64,000 nucleotides of DNA from an uncultured Tropicimonas sp. GTDB lineage: Bacteria > Pseudomonadota > Alphaproteobacteria > Rhodobacterales > Rhodobacteraceae. The first letter of the stretch is position 1. Every line of letters begins with the position of its first letter. The notes beneath the pieces are model-generated. The model was not told the DNA's origin and did not search any database. It worked only from the letters and a program-made list of their open reading frames with translations. Made by a program: the position numbers and the translations under genes. This document shows, piece after piece, positions 43,568-52,644 of this stretch. The stretch is from the NCBI GenBank assembly GCA_947497945.1, contig CANMIP010000006.1, forward strand, positions 1-64,000. Reading direction: 5' to 3'.

Positions 43568-46145
43568 TGACGATCCGCCCCGGCACGACGATCAGTTTCT
43601 TCGGCGTGCCGCCACCGAGCGCCTTCACGACGGCCTCATGTTCGAGCACCAGCGCTTCCACGGAGGCCTTGTCGGCGTCCTTGGCCACTTCCAGCTCGCC
43701 GCGGCGCTTGCCGTTGATCTGGATCGGCATGGTGATCGTGTCCTCGACCAGCATGGCCGGGTCCGCCTTCGGCCAGGGCGCGCGGGCGACAAGCCCGGTC
43801 CCGCCAAGCAGGGACCAGATCTCCTCCGCCAGGTGCGGGGTCATTGGCGAGATGAGCTGGGCCATGATTCGCATCGCCCGGGCCTTTGCGCCGGCGCTCG
43901 CCTTCGATTTGGCAACCGTGTTGGTGAAGCCGTAGAGCTTGGCGATGGAGGTGTTGAAGGCGAAACCCTCGATCCCGCCCGTCACGTCGGCGATTGCGCG
44001 ATGCGTTGCCTTCTCCAGTGCGAGATCCTCGGCGCCGCCCTCGGGCGCGCCGGCATCCGCCAGTTCGAAGGCGATCCTGTAGACCCGGCCGAGATGCTTG
44101 TAGGCGGCCTCGGCGCCGGAGGCGGTCCATTCCACGTCGCGTTCCGGCGGGCTGTCGGACATCACGAACCAGCGCGCGGTATCGGCGCCGTATTTGGTGA
44201 CGATATCGACCGGGTCGACCACGTTCTTCTTGGATTTCGACATCTTGGCGGAGGGGATGACCTCCACCGTCTCGCCCGTCGCCTTCACGGTCACGCCGGC
44301 CTCGCTCCGCTCGACATCTTCGGGCAGGTGATAGACGGGGCGGTCATTCTCGTCGCGCGTGAGATAGATCTCATGCGTGACCATGCCTTGCGTGAAGAGC
44401 GCGTTGAACGGCTCCTTGCATTTCTCTGGCAGGTGGCCGGTGATCTGCATCGCGCGGGCATAGAAACGCGAATAGAGCAGGTGCAGGATCGCGTGCTCGA
44501 TGCCGCCGATATACTGGTCGACATTCATCCAGTATTCCGCCTCTTCCGCCACGGTTGGCGTGTCGGCATGCGGCGCGGTGAAACGGGCGAAATACCAGGA
44601 CGAATCGACAAAGGTGTCCATCGTATCCGTCTCGCGCTTCGCCGGCTTGCCACAGCAGGGGCAGGGGGTGTCGCGCCAGCTCGGGTGACGGTCCAGCGGG
44701 TTGCCGGGCACGGAGAAATCGATCGGCGTGCCGTCCTCGTCATAGGGCAGCTCCACGGGAAGGTTCTCCCGCTTCTCCGGCACGACACCGCATTCCGCGC
44801 AATGCACGACCGGGATCGGGCAGCCCCAGTAGCGCTGGCGGGAGAGGCCCCAGTCGCGCAGGCGGAACTTGGTCACGCCCTCGCCCAACGCTTTCGCCTC
44901 GAAAAGGTCGATGGCGGTGGCGATTCCGGCCTCGCCGGTCTGCTCGGAAGCTCCGGCGAATCCCTTGACGTAATTCACCTTTTCGGATTTCAGCGGCACA
45001 TAGGCCTCGCCGCCATCCTCGGGTGCCTCGAAATCGGCGGCGGGGTCGACAGGCGCGTAGGTCGAGACGACGGGCAGGCCGTATTTGCGGGCGAATTCCA
45101 GGTCGCGCACGTCATGGGCCGGGCAGCCGAAGATGGCGCCGGTGCCGTACTCCATCAGGATGAAATTCGCGATATAGACTGGCAGTTCCCAGCTGTCGTC
45201 GAGCGGGTGGCGGACCTTCAGCCCGGTGTCGAAGCCGCGCTTCTCGGCCTTCTCCAGCTCTTCTTCCGAGGTGCCCATGCGACGGCACTCGGCGCAGAAA
45301 TCAGCGATTGCCGCGTTGTCCTTCTCCAGCTCCTTTGCCAGCGGGTGATCGGGCGAGATGCCGACAAAGCTTGCGCCCATCAGCGTGTCCGGGCGGGTCG
45401 TGTAGACCTCGACCTTTTCAAACCCGTTCGGGGCGTCCACCGTGTCGAAGGCAAATTGCAGCCCGCGGCTCTTGCCGATCCAGTTCGCCTGCATCAGGCG
45501 CACCTTTTCGGGCCAGCTCTCCAGCCCGTCCAGCGCTTCCAGCAGCTCCTCGGAGAAATCCGAGATCTTGAAGAACCACTGCGTCAGTTCCTTGCGTTCG
45601 ACCAGCGCGCCGGAGCGCCAGCCGCGCCCCTGCTCCACCTGCTCATTGGCGAGCACGGTCATGTCCACCGGATCCCAGTTGACCACCGCGTTCTTGCGGT
45701 AGATCAGGTCGGCTTCCAGCATGTCGATGAACATGCGCTGCTGCTGGGCGTAATATTCCGGATCGCAGGTGGCGAATTCGCGGGACCAGTCGATGGACAG
45801 GCCGAGCGGCTTCATCTGGCCACGCATGTCGGCGATATTGCCGTAGGTCCAGTCCTTGGGGTGACCGCCCGAGGCCATTGCCGCGTTCTCTGCTGGCATG
45901 CCGAACGCGTCCCAGCCCATTGGGTGCAGCACCGAGAAGCCGCAGGACGACTTGTAGCGCGCGATCACGTCGCCCATCGTGTAGTTGCGCACATGGCCGA
46001 TATGGATGCGCCCCGATGGGTAGGGGAACATCTCCAGCACGTAATATTTCGGCTTGGCCGGGTCGCGGACGGCCGCGAAGACGCCGGCATCATCCCATGC
46101 GGCTTGCCATTTCGGTTCGATGACGGATGGGTCCAGGCGGGACAT
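43554..46145 (-). CDS. leuS: Leucyl-tRNA synthetase
   Basis: A class I synthetase of 863 residues charging tRNA-Leu. HIGH is at residues 48-51 in [22 protein letters not shown] at about residue 634 in [16 protein letters not shown]. The CP1 editing domain (about 225-420) contains the [20 protein letters not shown] signature and the conserved aspartate region near GYDTG-like FDTGLKV. Two zinc-type knuckles (CAECGVVP and CPCCGKPAK) are seen. It is the second gene of the DUF3576-leuS-lptE-holA operon. Confidence 0.98.
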   Translation of the reverse strand: MSRLDPSVIEPKWQAAWDDAGVFAAVRDPAKPKYYVLEMFPYPSGRIHIGHVRNYTMGDVIARYKSSCGFSVLHPMGWDAFGMPAENAAMASGGHPKDWTYGNIADMRGQMKPLGLSIDWSREFATCDPEYYAQQQRMFIDMLEADLIYRKNAVVNWDPVDMTVLANEQVEQGRGWRSGALVERKELTQWFFKISDFSEELLEALDGLESWPEKVRLMQANWIGKSRGLQFAFDTVDAPNGFEKVEVYTTRPDTLMGASFVGISPDHPLAKELEKDNAAIADFCAECRRMGTSEEELEKAEKRGFDTGLKVRHPLDDSWELPVYIANFILMEYGTGAIFGCPAHDVRDLEFARKYGLPVVSTYAPVDPAADFEAPEDGGEAYVPLKSEKVNYVKGFAGASEQTGEAGIATAIDLFEAKALGEGVTKFRLRDWGLSRQRYWGCPIPVVHCAECGVVPEKRENLPVELPYDEDGTPIDFSVPGNPLDRHPSWRDTPCPCCGKPAKRETDTMDTFVDSSWYFARFTAPHADTPTVAEEAEYWMNVDQYIGGIEHAILHLLYSRFYARAMQITGHLPEKCKEPFNALFTQGMVTHEIYLTRDENDRPVYHLPEDVERSEAGVTVKATGETVEVIPSAKMSKSKKNVVDPVDIVTKYGADTARWFVMSDSPPERDVEWTASGAEAAYKHLGRVYRIAFELADAGAPEGGAEDLALEKATHRAIADVTGGIEGFAFNTSIAKLYGFTNTVAKSKASAGAKARAMRIMAQLISPMTPHLAEEIWSLLGGTGLVARAPWPKADPAMLVEDTITMPIQINGKRRGELEVAKDADKASVEALVLEHEAVVKALGGGTPKKLIVVPGRIVNVVV

Positions 46146-46226
46146 GCTTACCTCGGCTCACGGAGTATTCGTTCCGCGGCTTGATAAGCCCGTGCCCGTC
46201 CAGCGTCCAGTGCGGCTTTTGCTGCC

Positions 46227-46724
46227 TCAGAGTGCGGTGTGCTTGATCCGCAATTGGCGCGCCCGGGAGAGAATCGCATCTTCCACGGCCCGCACGGTGT
46301 CCGGATCGGCCGGGCCGGAGCGGGTGTTGAGCGAGACCTTGAGCGAGCGCGCGTCCAGCGCGGGGTCCGTTATATAGACGGTCGCGCGATAGGAGCGACC
46401 GCCGCCCGGCGGTGTGCCATAGCCGGTCACGAAGACGCCGGAGAAGGCATCGACCCGTTCGACGGGCAGGAAGTTCAGGATGTCCAGCGAGGCGACCCAG
46501 AGGTAGCGGTTGACCTCCAGGCTGGTATTGGGGTCGTCGAGATTGGTGAACAGGTCCCAGATGGTATCCCGATCATTCCCGTCATTATCGACATACGGAT
46601 TGAATTCGTCGGGAAGGTCGTTCGGGTCAACATCTGTCGAGATCCCGCCTCCCCAGCCGCAGCTCGAGAGAACAGCAACCAAGGCCAGCACCGACGCGAT
46701 GCGAGTTCCACGTGCGAAGGTCAT
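46227..46724 (-). CDS. DUF3576 lipoprotein
   Basis: A 165-residue lipoprotein: MTFARGTRIASVLALVAVLS then SCGWG, lipobox LSSC at C22. The mature part (WDLFTNLDDPNTSLEVNRYL, then WVASLDILNFLPVERVDAFS, GVFVTGYGTPPGGG and SYRATVYI) is DUF3576, an alphaproteobacterial family of unknown function nearly always upstream of leuS. The ATG at 46724 is preceded by GGGGCAAAGGGC; the longer frame upstream is not supported. It is the first gene of the leuS-lptE-holA operon (81 bp before leuS) and diverges from the porin gene over 237 bp. Confidence 0.92.
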   Translation of the reverse strand: MTFARGTRIASVLALVAVLSSCGWGGGISTDVDPNDLPDEFNPYVDNDGNDRDTIWDLFTNLDDPNTSLEVNRYLWVASLDILNFLPVERVDAFSGVFVTGYGTPPGGGRSYRATVYITDPALDARSLKVSLNTRSGPADPDTVRAVEDAILSRARQLRIKHTAL

Positions 46725-46961
46725 GCCCTTTGCCCCCAAAAACAACGTTTCGGCTGTGTCTAGCCGAGCCAACACGGCCTCACAAGTCCTTAGAGGATCG
46801 GCGGGGTTTCGCCACTGTGGCAAAGCTGCACCAAATCACAGAACCGCAATTCGCCCTGCCAACCCCAGCTTGCAATCGAGGCGCTGCGGAGCGAGATATC
46901 CCTCATACCCAATTCGGATTCCCGGGTTGAGGTGAACTCTTGAGATACACGAGGGAAAACG

Positions 46962-48089
46962 ATGAAAAAGGTTCTTCTCACTTCGACCGCTCTGGTTGCC
47001 TTTGCTGGCGCCGCTGCTGCTGAAGTTTCGCTCTCCGGCTGGGCCGAGATGGGTGTCATTGGTGGTTCGGACATCACCGCACAATTCTTCAACGACGTCG
47101 ACGTCGACTTCACCCTCTCCGGTGAAACCGACAACGGCCTGACCTTCGGCGCCAACGTCGATCTCGACGAAGCCTCTGGCCTCGGCAACGAGACCGACGA
47201 CATGGGCATCGATGTGTTCGTGTCCGGCGAGTTCGGCACCGTGACCCTGGGCGACACCGACGGCGCTCTGGACTGGGCTCTGCAGGATCCGGCAGGTGTT
47301 GGTTCCCCCGGCACGATCGCTGACGACGAGACCGCTCACTGGGGTCGCCAGGACACGTACCTGGACGGTTCCTACGACGGCCAGATCCTCCGCTACGACT
47401 ACTCCTATGAGGACTTCGGGTTCGCGATCTCCATCGAGCAGGACGATCGTTCTGACTTCGCGCTGGGCGACGACGATCGCAACGACTACCTCTGGGCCAT
47501 TGGTGCCAAGTGGTCCCCGGAACTGGGCGCTGGCCAGCTGAAGCTCGGCATTGGTTACCAGACCGGTGATGACGGTGAAGTCGGCTTCGGTCTGACCGAT
47601 CAGATGGCTGCCGATTTCGGCGAAGTCATTGCCGACGCTTCCGAAGAAGATCTGGACATTCTGGAAGAGTTCTTCGGCTACCGTCCGAGCTCCGACGAAT
47701 CCGACGAGCTGACCGTTGCTCTGGGTGAAAACACCTCCGTTTGGGGTCTGTCCGCTGCCTACTACATGGACGCTGGCTTCTCGATCGGTGCTGTCTACTC
47801 TCAGTGGGACGGCGACAATGTTGAAGGCGATCACTGGGCGATCGGCGCGGGCTACGAGTTCGACGCTTTCTCGATCCACGCCAACTACGGTGAGCACTCC
47901 TTCGAAGGTGACGGCGGCGGTGAGCTGGATACCTCCGGTTGGGGTCTGGCCGCTGGCTACGACCTCGGTGGCGGTCTCTCGGTTCTCGCCGGCTACGGCT
48001 ACTCCGAGTACGACATCAAAGTTGGCGACGACATCGATGGCAAGGACGACTTCGACACTTGGTCCTTCGGTCTGTCCATGTCCTTCTGA
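46962..48089 (+). CDS. Major outer-membrane porin
   Basis: A 375-residue general porin: signal peptide MKKVLLTSTALVAFAGAAAA, then VSLSGWAEMGVIGGSDI and repeated amphipathic strands with aromatic girdles, ending FDTWSFGLSMSF with the terminal Phe needed for outer-membrane assembly. It belongs to the alphaproteobacterial/Rhodobacter-type trimeric porins that let small hydrophilic solutes pass. The body is very rich in Asp and Glu, as in marine bacteria. Codons are highly biased, consistent with strong expression, and GAGGGAAAACG precedes the ATG. A strong terminator follows, so it is a single-gene transcript. Confidence 0.94.
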   Translation: MKKVLLTSTALVAFAGAAAAEVSLSGWAEMGVIGGSDITAQFFNDVDVDFTLSGETDNGLTFGANVDLDEASGLGNETDDMGIDVFVSGEFGTVTLGDTDGALDWALQDPAGVGSPGTIADDETAHWGRQDTYLDGSYDGQILRYDYSYEDFGFAISIEQDDRSDFALGDDDRNDYLWAIGAKWSPELGAGQLKLGIGYQTGDDGEVGFGLTDQMAADFGEVIADASEEDLDILEEFFGYRPSSDESDELTVALGENTSVWGLSAAYYMDAGFSIGAVYSQWDGDNVEGDHWAIGAGYEFDAFSIHANYGEHSFEGDGGGELDTSGWGLAAGYDLGGGLSVLAGYGYSEYDIKVGDDIDGKDDFDTWSFGLSMSF

Positions 48090-48113
48090 TCTCCGATCAG
48101 AGACTGTTTAGGG

Positions 48114-48145
48114 AAGAGCGGGCTTAGGCCCGCTCTTTTCTTTTT
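48114..48145 (+). terminator. Rho-independent terminator of the porin gene
   Basis: A perfect 10-bp stem AAGAGCGGGC / GCCCGCTCTT with a TTAG loop, followed by TTCTTTTTG, 25 bases after the porin stop. Confidence 0.93.
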
Positions 48146-48193
48146 GTGGTGCCGGATGATAGCAGGGAGCGACGATCAGAGGGACCGACCAAG

Positions 48194-49666
48194 ATGTTGC
48201 CACTCAATCCCGCGAAGCTGCCGGAGATGGTTCGGAACGCCAGGAAACTCCAGTCTGCGGGCCGACTCGCCGAGGCGAGAGCGCTCTATGGCAGGCTGAT
48301 CGAGATGGCGCCCGAACGACCGGACCTTTATTTCCAGCTTGCAGCGGTGAACTGGCGCGAGGGCGACGAGGCCGCGGCGGTCGCGAATCTGCGGAAGTCC
48401 GACGCGTTGAAGCCCGCCGACCCTCTTATCCGGAAGGTCCTCGCGGACAGGCTCCTTGCCATCGGAGAGGGCGCGGAAGCGCTGGAAATCAATGCCGCCC
48501 TGATCAAGGTCGCTCCGAAAGATCCGGGCCTGCGCATCGACCGAGCCTTCATGCTTCAGACGCTTGGCGAGTTCGAGCCGGCCGAGCAAGAGCTTTGGCG
48601 CGCGATGAAGCTTAACCCGCTGCGGGGCGAGCCTTACCGGATGCTGGCCCGCAACCGGAAAGTGAAGCCGCGCGACCCGCTGATACAGCAGATGAAGAAG
48701 GCCCTCGCCGATCCGGGGCTGCGTCCCGCCGCGAGGGTGGAGATCGAGTTCGCCATGGCCAAGGCGATGGAAGACACCAGGCAATATGACAAGGTCTTTC
48801 GTTATCTGCGGCCCGCCAACGAGGCGATGAAGAAGGGCTATGGCTACAGCGTGCAGCAGCGTTGGGACGAGGTCGAGGCGCTGATCGACTCCTTCCGGGG
48901 TTTCGACTTCAGCGCTCCGCCGGCATCCGATGACGGGTTTGCCCCGATCTTTGTCACCGGTCTGCCGCGCTCGGGCACAACGCTTGTCGAACGCATCCTT
49001 GCAAGCCATTCCCGGGTCAGCGCCGGCGGCGAGATGCCCTTTGCCCTGCGCAGCGCCTATGTGGTGACGCGCCAGGGCGCCGCGGCGTTCAAACCCATGT
49101 CGGAGATCACGCCCGCCGAGCTGGAGCGGATCGGAGCGAGCTATGAGGCGCTCGTCCGCAAATCTGTCCGCTTCGACCGGATCGTGACGGACAAGGCCAT
49201 CCAGGCCCATCTGGTCATGGGGCTGCTGCGGCAGGCGATCCCCGGCGCGCGTTTCATCGTCGTGCGTCGCGACCCGCGCGATGGTCTCTACTCGATCTAC
49301 AAGAACATGTTCGTCCATGGCACGCATATGTATGCCTATGATCTCGCGGACCTCGCCTCCTATTACGCGTCCTTTCTGAAGATCCTGGATTTCTGGCGCG
49401 AGGCGATGCCGGGCGGTTTCCATGAGGTGCAATACGAGGATCTGGTCGCTGATCCGGAGCCGCAGACGCGCGCCCTGATCGCGGCGGCCGGTCTCGACTG
49501 GGAGGATGGCTGCCTGCGGTCACATGAGTCGAAAGGGGCGGTCTCGACGCTGTCGATGCAGCAGGTTCGCCAGCCGATCTATCGCAGCTCGGCCGAGGCC
49601 TGGCGCCGCTACGAGAAAGAACTGCAGCCCTTGGTCGAAGCGCTCGAACGGGAAGGATGTCTCTAG
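48194..49666 (+). CDS. TPR-sulfotransferase fusion protein
   Basis: A 490-residue protein. Residues 1-230 are TPR-like repeats (SAGRLAEARALYGRLIEMAP and following). Residues about 250-470 are a sulfotransferase domain: the 5'-phosphosulfate-binding loop FVTGLPRSGTTLVERILASH (PRSGTT at 258-263), a conserved GGEMPF, and the 3'-phosphate motif FIVVRRDPRDGLYSIYKNMF. It would transfer sulfate from PAPS to an unknown acceptor, perhaps a protein, as in tyrosylprotein-sulfotransferase-like TPR enzymes of bacteria. The ATG at 48194 has GAGGGA upstream; an upstream in-frame GTG is less likely. yggS follows one base after the stop. Confidence 0.92.
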   Translation: MLPLNPAKLPEMVRNARKLQSAGRLAEARALYGRLIEMAPERPDLYFQLAAVNWREGDEAAAVANLRKSDALKPADPLIRKVLADRLLAIGEGAEALEINAALIKVAPKDPGLRIDRAFMLQTLGEFEPAEQELWRAMKLNPLRGEPYRMLARNRKVKPRDPLIQQMKKALADPGLRPAARVEIEFAMAKAMEDTRQYDKVFRYLRPANEAMKKGYGYSVQQRWDEVEALIDSFRGFDFSAPPASDDGFAPIFVTGLPRSGTTLVERILASHSRVSAGGEMPFALRSAYVVTRQGAAAFKPMSEITPAELERIGASYEALVRKSVRFDRIVTDKAIQAHLVMGLLRQAIPGARFIVVRRDPRDGLYSIYKNMFVHGTHMYAYDLADLASYYASFLKILDFWREAMPGGFHEVQYEDLVADPEPQTRALIAAAGLDWEDGCLRSHESKGAVSTLSMQQVRQPIYRSSAEAWRRYEKELQPLVEALEREGCL

Positions 49667-49667
49667 G

Positions 49668-50321
49668 ATGGGTCTGAACGAAATTCGCGAACGGATTGCA
49701 GTGGCAGAGCGGGCCGCCGACCGGCCGGCCGGGGCCGTCCAGCTCATTGCTGTGTCGAAGGTCCAGCCGCTTGAACGGGTTGAAGCGGTGCTGGAAGCGG
49801 GACACCGGGTGTTTGGCGAGAATCGCGTCCAGGAAGCGCAGGGCAAGTGGCCTGATTTCAAGGAGCGTTTCGAAGGGGTCGAGCTGCATCTGATCGGTCC
49901 GCTCCAGACCAACAAGGCCCGGGCTGCGCTGGAGCTGTTCGACGTGATCCACAGCCTCGACCGGCCGAAACTGGCCGCGACCCTTGCCAGGCTTGCTCAG
50001 GAGACGGGGACATGCCCGCCTCTTTTCATCCAGGTCAATACCGGGGAGGAGGCGCAGAAGGCCGGAATCCTGCCTGCCGATCTCGACGGTTTTGTCGCCG
50101 AGGCGCGGGCGATGGACCTGCCTGTCCAGGGGCTGATGTGCATCCCGCCGGTGGAGGAAGAGCCGGCGCTGCATTTCGCGCTTCTGGCGAAAATGGCTGC
50201 CCGGAACGGGCTCGCGGGGCTTTCCATGGGGATGAGCAGCGATTTCGAGCGCGCGATTGCCCTGGGGGCGACCCATGTGCGGGTCGGCTCAGCGATCTTC
50301 GGCGCGCGCGATTACAGCTGA
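49668..50321 (+). CDS. yggS: YggS-family pyridoxal phosphate homeostasis protein
   Basis: A 217-residue PLP-binding protein of the YggS/PLPBP family, which carries PLP and balances vitamin B6 and amino-acid pools. The PLP lysine is K31 in QLIAVSKVQPLERVEA. Other family text: GHRVFGENRVQEAQGKW, HLIGPLQTNKARAALELFDV, PLFIQVNTGEEAQKAGI, GLMCIPP and the ending LSMGMSSDFERAIALGATHV with RVGSAIFGARDY. The ATG at 49668 lies directly after the sulfotransferase stop, so the two genes are translationally coupled. The neighbour on the right is convergent. Confidence 0.96.
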   Translation: MGLNEIRERIAVAERAADRPAGAVQLIAVSKVQPLERVEAVLEAGHRVFGENRVQEAQGKWPDFKERFEGVELHLIGPLQTNKARAALELFDVIHSLDRPKLAATLARLAQETGTCPPLFIQVNTGEEAQKAGILPADLDGFVAEARAMDLPVQGLMCIPPVEEEPALHFALLAKMAARNGLAGLSMGMSSDFERAIALGATHVRVGSAIFGARDYS

Positions 50322-50379
50322 GGCCGGAGAGCAGGGCGTTCCGCTCGGCGCGCGCGCACCGCTGCGCCGATTTGCTTCA

Positions 50380-50396
50380 GGACCGGAACCCGGTCC
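50380..50396. terminator. Hairpin between convergent yggS and ppx
   Basis: A 7-bp stem GGACCGG / CCGGTCC with a 3-base loop in the 105-bp gap between the two converging genes. No T-tract; could end either transcript. Confidence 0.4.
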
Positions 50397-50426
50397 GGCG
50401 GGCCTCCTGGCTGGGCGCGAGGGCGC

Positions 50427-51992
50427 TCATGCCAGTTTCCGCACGGCACGTTTTCCATTGGTCACCGTAACGGTCTTTTCGGCGTCGAGCGCCCGGGCAA
50501 GCGAGGTGAAGCGCGCGGCCGCGACCTCGCCGAATAGGGTCGCGCTGTCGGGCGGCAGGCGCAGTTCCAGCGTTCGTTTCTTGGGGCGATAGTTCAGCGT
50601 TCCCATCCCGTCCGGATTTGCGAAGGAGAACATCGCGCCGAAACGCAGCGCCTTGCCGAGCACCTCGGCTTCCTTGATCTGCTTTTCGCTCAGCAGGCCG
50701 AGCAGGGGGGCGAAGCGGTTGTCGGGGCGGGCATTGCGGTATCGGTGTGCCAGCGCCAGACCAAGATAGATGCGCCCCGGATGATCGATCCCGCCGAGAT
50801 TGCCGCGGGTGGCACTGTCGAAACAGACCTCGGCGCGGTAATCGGGATGCGCGCGCCAGTTGACGTCATGCAGCAGGCAGGCCGCCTTGATCCAGCGCGG
50901 GTTTCCGACCGGGTTCTTGAAGAGCGGCGCGATGAAGTCGAACAGGATGCGGCCGAAACCGGGGATTCGGGCGGAGGTGTCCTGCGAATGGCGCGCGGCC
51001 TCGATCAGCGGGTCTCGGCAGCGGATGCGTTGCGGCATCTGCTCGTAGAGAAGGCCCTCGCGGATGCCGTAGCCCGAGGTGACGATCTCGCGGATGCGGA
51101 ACCGCGCCATCAGCCGGCGCAGCACTTCGCCCGCCATCGGCACCAGCGAGATACGGGCCATCGAGAGGCGCGCGCGCTTGCGCAGCTCCTCGAGATCCTG
51201 CCCGTCGATCCAGTCCAGTGTCGCGCGGACGGATTTGGGTTTCATCCGGTAGTCATGCAGCACGGAGAGCGGATAGTCTTGCCGGATCATGTCGAGCCGG
51301 GCGATCGCGCGCCAGGAACCGCCGACAAGGTAGAGCCGATCATGCCGTTCGATCTTCTCGGCGAGCATTTCCAGGACCTGCTGGATCTCGCGGTTGCGCC
51401 GCTTGCGTCCGCCCTTCATCGTCTCCAGCCGCAGCGGGCCGAGCGGCGTGGTTGCCCGCTCCCAGACCCGGCCGCCCTCGACCCGCGCCAGTTCCATCGA
51501 AGAGCCGCCAATATCGCAAACCAGCCCTTCGGCCGACGGCCAGCCCAGCAGCACGCCCTGTGCCGAGAGCCGTGCCTCCTCCTCGCCATCGATGACATGG
51601 ATCGTCTGGCCCGTCTCGCGTTCGATCTCGGCGCAGAATTCCGCGCCATCCTCGGCCACGCGCACCGCCGCCGTGGCCACTGCCGTCAGCGGCGGAATGC
51701 CCATGCCGCGCGCAAGCATCACGAAGCGGCGGATCGAGGCAAGCGCGCGCTCCCGACCCTCGGGGTTGAGCTTGCCGGTCTGGTCCATGCCGGCGCCAAG
51801 CCCGGCCATGACTTTCTCGTTGAAGAAATAGGCCGGGCTGCGGGCGGCGCCGTCGAAGACGACAAGCCGGATCGAGTTGGAGCCGATATCGATCACCCCG
51901 ACCCGGGCCAGGGCCCGGGCGGCCGGATCTTCGAAGATCGGTCTGCCGAAGGGGCCCCAGTCGCTCTGGGCCTCGACCATCGCTTCGTCCAT
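50427..51992 (-). CDS. ppx: Exopolyphosphatase / guanosine pentaphosphatase family protein
   Basis: A 521-residue Ppx/GppA phosphatase, which releases phosphate from polyphosphate or pppGpp. The ASKHA-fold motifs are VGVIDIGSNSIRLVVFDGAA (phosphate 1), a catalytic glutamate region in TAAVRVAEDGAEFCAEIERE with VIDGEEEARLSAQG, and VCDIGGSSMELARVEGGRVW (phosphate 2). The second half has an HD-like helical region (AACLLHDVNWRAHPDYRAEV). The ATG at 51992 follows CGGAGA. Single gene; Ppx and GppA cannot be separated from sequence here. Confidence 0.93.
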   Translation of the reverse strand: MDEAMVEAQSDWGPFGRPIFEDPAARALARVGVIDIGSNSIRLVVFDGAARSPAYFFNEKVMAGLGAGMDQTGKLNPEGRERALASIRRFVMLARGMGIPPLTAVATAAVRVAEDGAEFCAEIERETGQTIHVIDGEEEARLSAQGVLLGWPSAEGLVCDIGGSSMELARVEGGRVWERATTPLGPLRLETMKGGRKRRNREIQQVLEMLAEKIERHDRLYLVGGSWRAIARLDMIRQDYPLSVLHDYRMKPKSVRATLDWIDGQDLEELRKRARLSMARISLVPMAGEVLRRLMARFRIREIVTSGYGIREGLLYEQMPQRIRCRDPLIEAARHSQDTSARIPGFGRILFDFIAPLFKNPVGNPRWIKAACLLHDVNWRAHPDYRAEVCFDSATRGNLGGIDHPGRIYLGLALAHRYRNARPDNRFAPLLGLLSEKQIKEAEVLGKALRFGAMFSFANPDGMGTLNYRPKKRTLELRLPPDSATLFGEVAAARFTSLARALDAEKTVTVTNGKRAVRKLA

Positions 51993-52149
51993 ATCGGTCT
52001 CCGTCTACCAGTCCTTGGACATTGCTCACTTTCGGCAGGCGAGGTCAATGACGGGTGCGGAAGGTCTCGGTTGCGGCGTGAGGCCGCGCCGCCGTCAACC
52101 GCTTGAAATAGCAGGGGGACCGGTTGCGGCCTCGGGAGCCGCGTGGAAC

Positions 52150-52644
52150 TCAGGGCACGAGAAGACGCGTGCCCGGCGGGAGCAGGGGGGCAAGCTGGCG
52201 GAGATGGTCGCGCCGCAGCGCGATGCAGCCTTCGGTCGGGTGACGCGGCTTGCGCCAGGCATGTAGGAAGATTGCCGAGCCCTTGCCGGGCTGGGCCTCG
52301 GGCCAGTTCCAGTCGGTGGTCAGGACGAGGTCGTAGAGCGGGTCCGCGCGGCGCAGCTTCTCGTGGCTCGCCTTGTAGGGTTGGCGGACGAAGTGGTTAT
52401 AGGCGGCGTCTTCGGGATCGTCGGACCACAGGTCCCCCGGCAGGATTGGCTCGGCCCAGGGCGCCGGGGGTGGCAGCCGGTCGGGGCGGAAGAGCAGGCC
52501 CGTAATGCGGTGGTGACCCCGCGGCGTTGCACCGTCGCCCTCGCGCTTGTCGGCGCTGAGGCCGCCGCGGCCGATCGCGGCCGGGTAGGTTCGTCCAAGA
52601 AAGCGCAGCCCGCGCGGGGTCAGGACGAGATCTTCCGGGCTCAC
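52150..52644 (-). CDS. L,D-transpeptidase catalytic-domain protein
   Basis: A 164-residue YkuD-type L,D-transpeptidase family protein, DUF-like and without a signal peptide. The catalytic region is FLHAWRKPRHPTEGCIALRR: the HxxxxxxxxxxxSxGC motif in the variant H-x-A...P-T-E-G-C-I-A-L, with the catalytic cysteine at about residue 140. Upstream is YDLVLTTDWNWPEAQPGKG. Such proteins cross-link or edit peptidoglycan, but the family also has non-exported members of unknown activity. The start is a GTG at 52644 that overlaps the ribA TGA by four bases (GTGA), so it is translated after ribA. Confidence 0.86.
   Translation of the reverse strand: MSPEDLVLTPRGLRFLGRTYPAAIGRGGLSADKREGDGATPRGHHRITGLLFRPDRLPPPAPWAEPILPGDLWSDDPEDAAYNHFVRQPYKASHEKLRRADPLYDLVLTTDWNWPEAQPGKGSAIFLHAWRKPRHPTEGCIALRRDHLRQLAPLLPPGTRLLVP

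Noticed and set aside
43638-46184. An 848-residue open frame on the plus strand opposite leuS
   Set aside because: Antisense shadow of leuS, which is unmistakable on the other strand.
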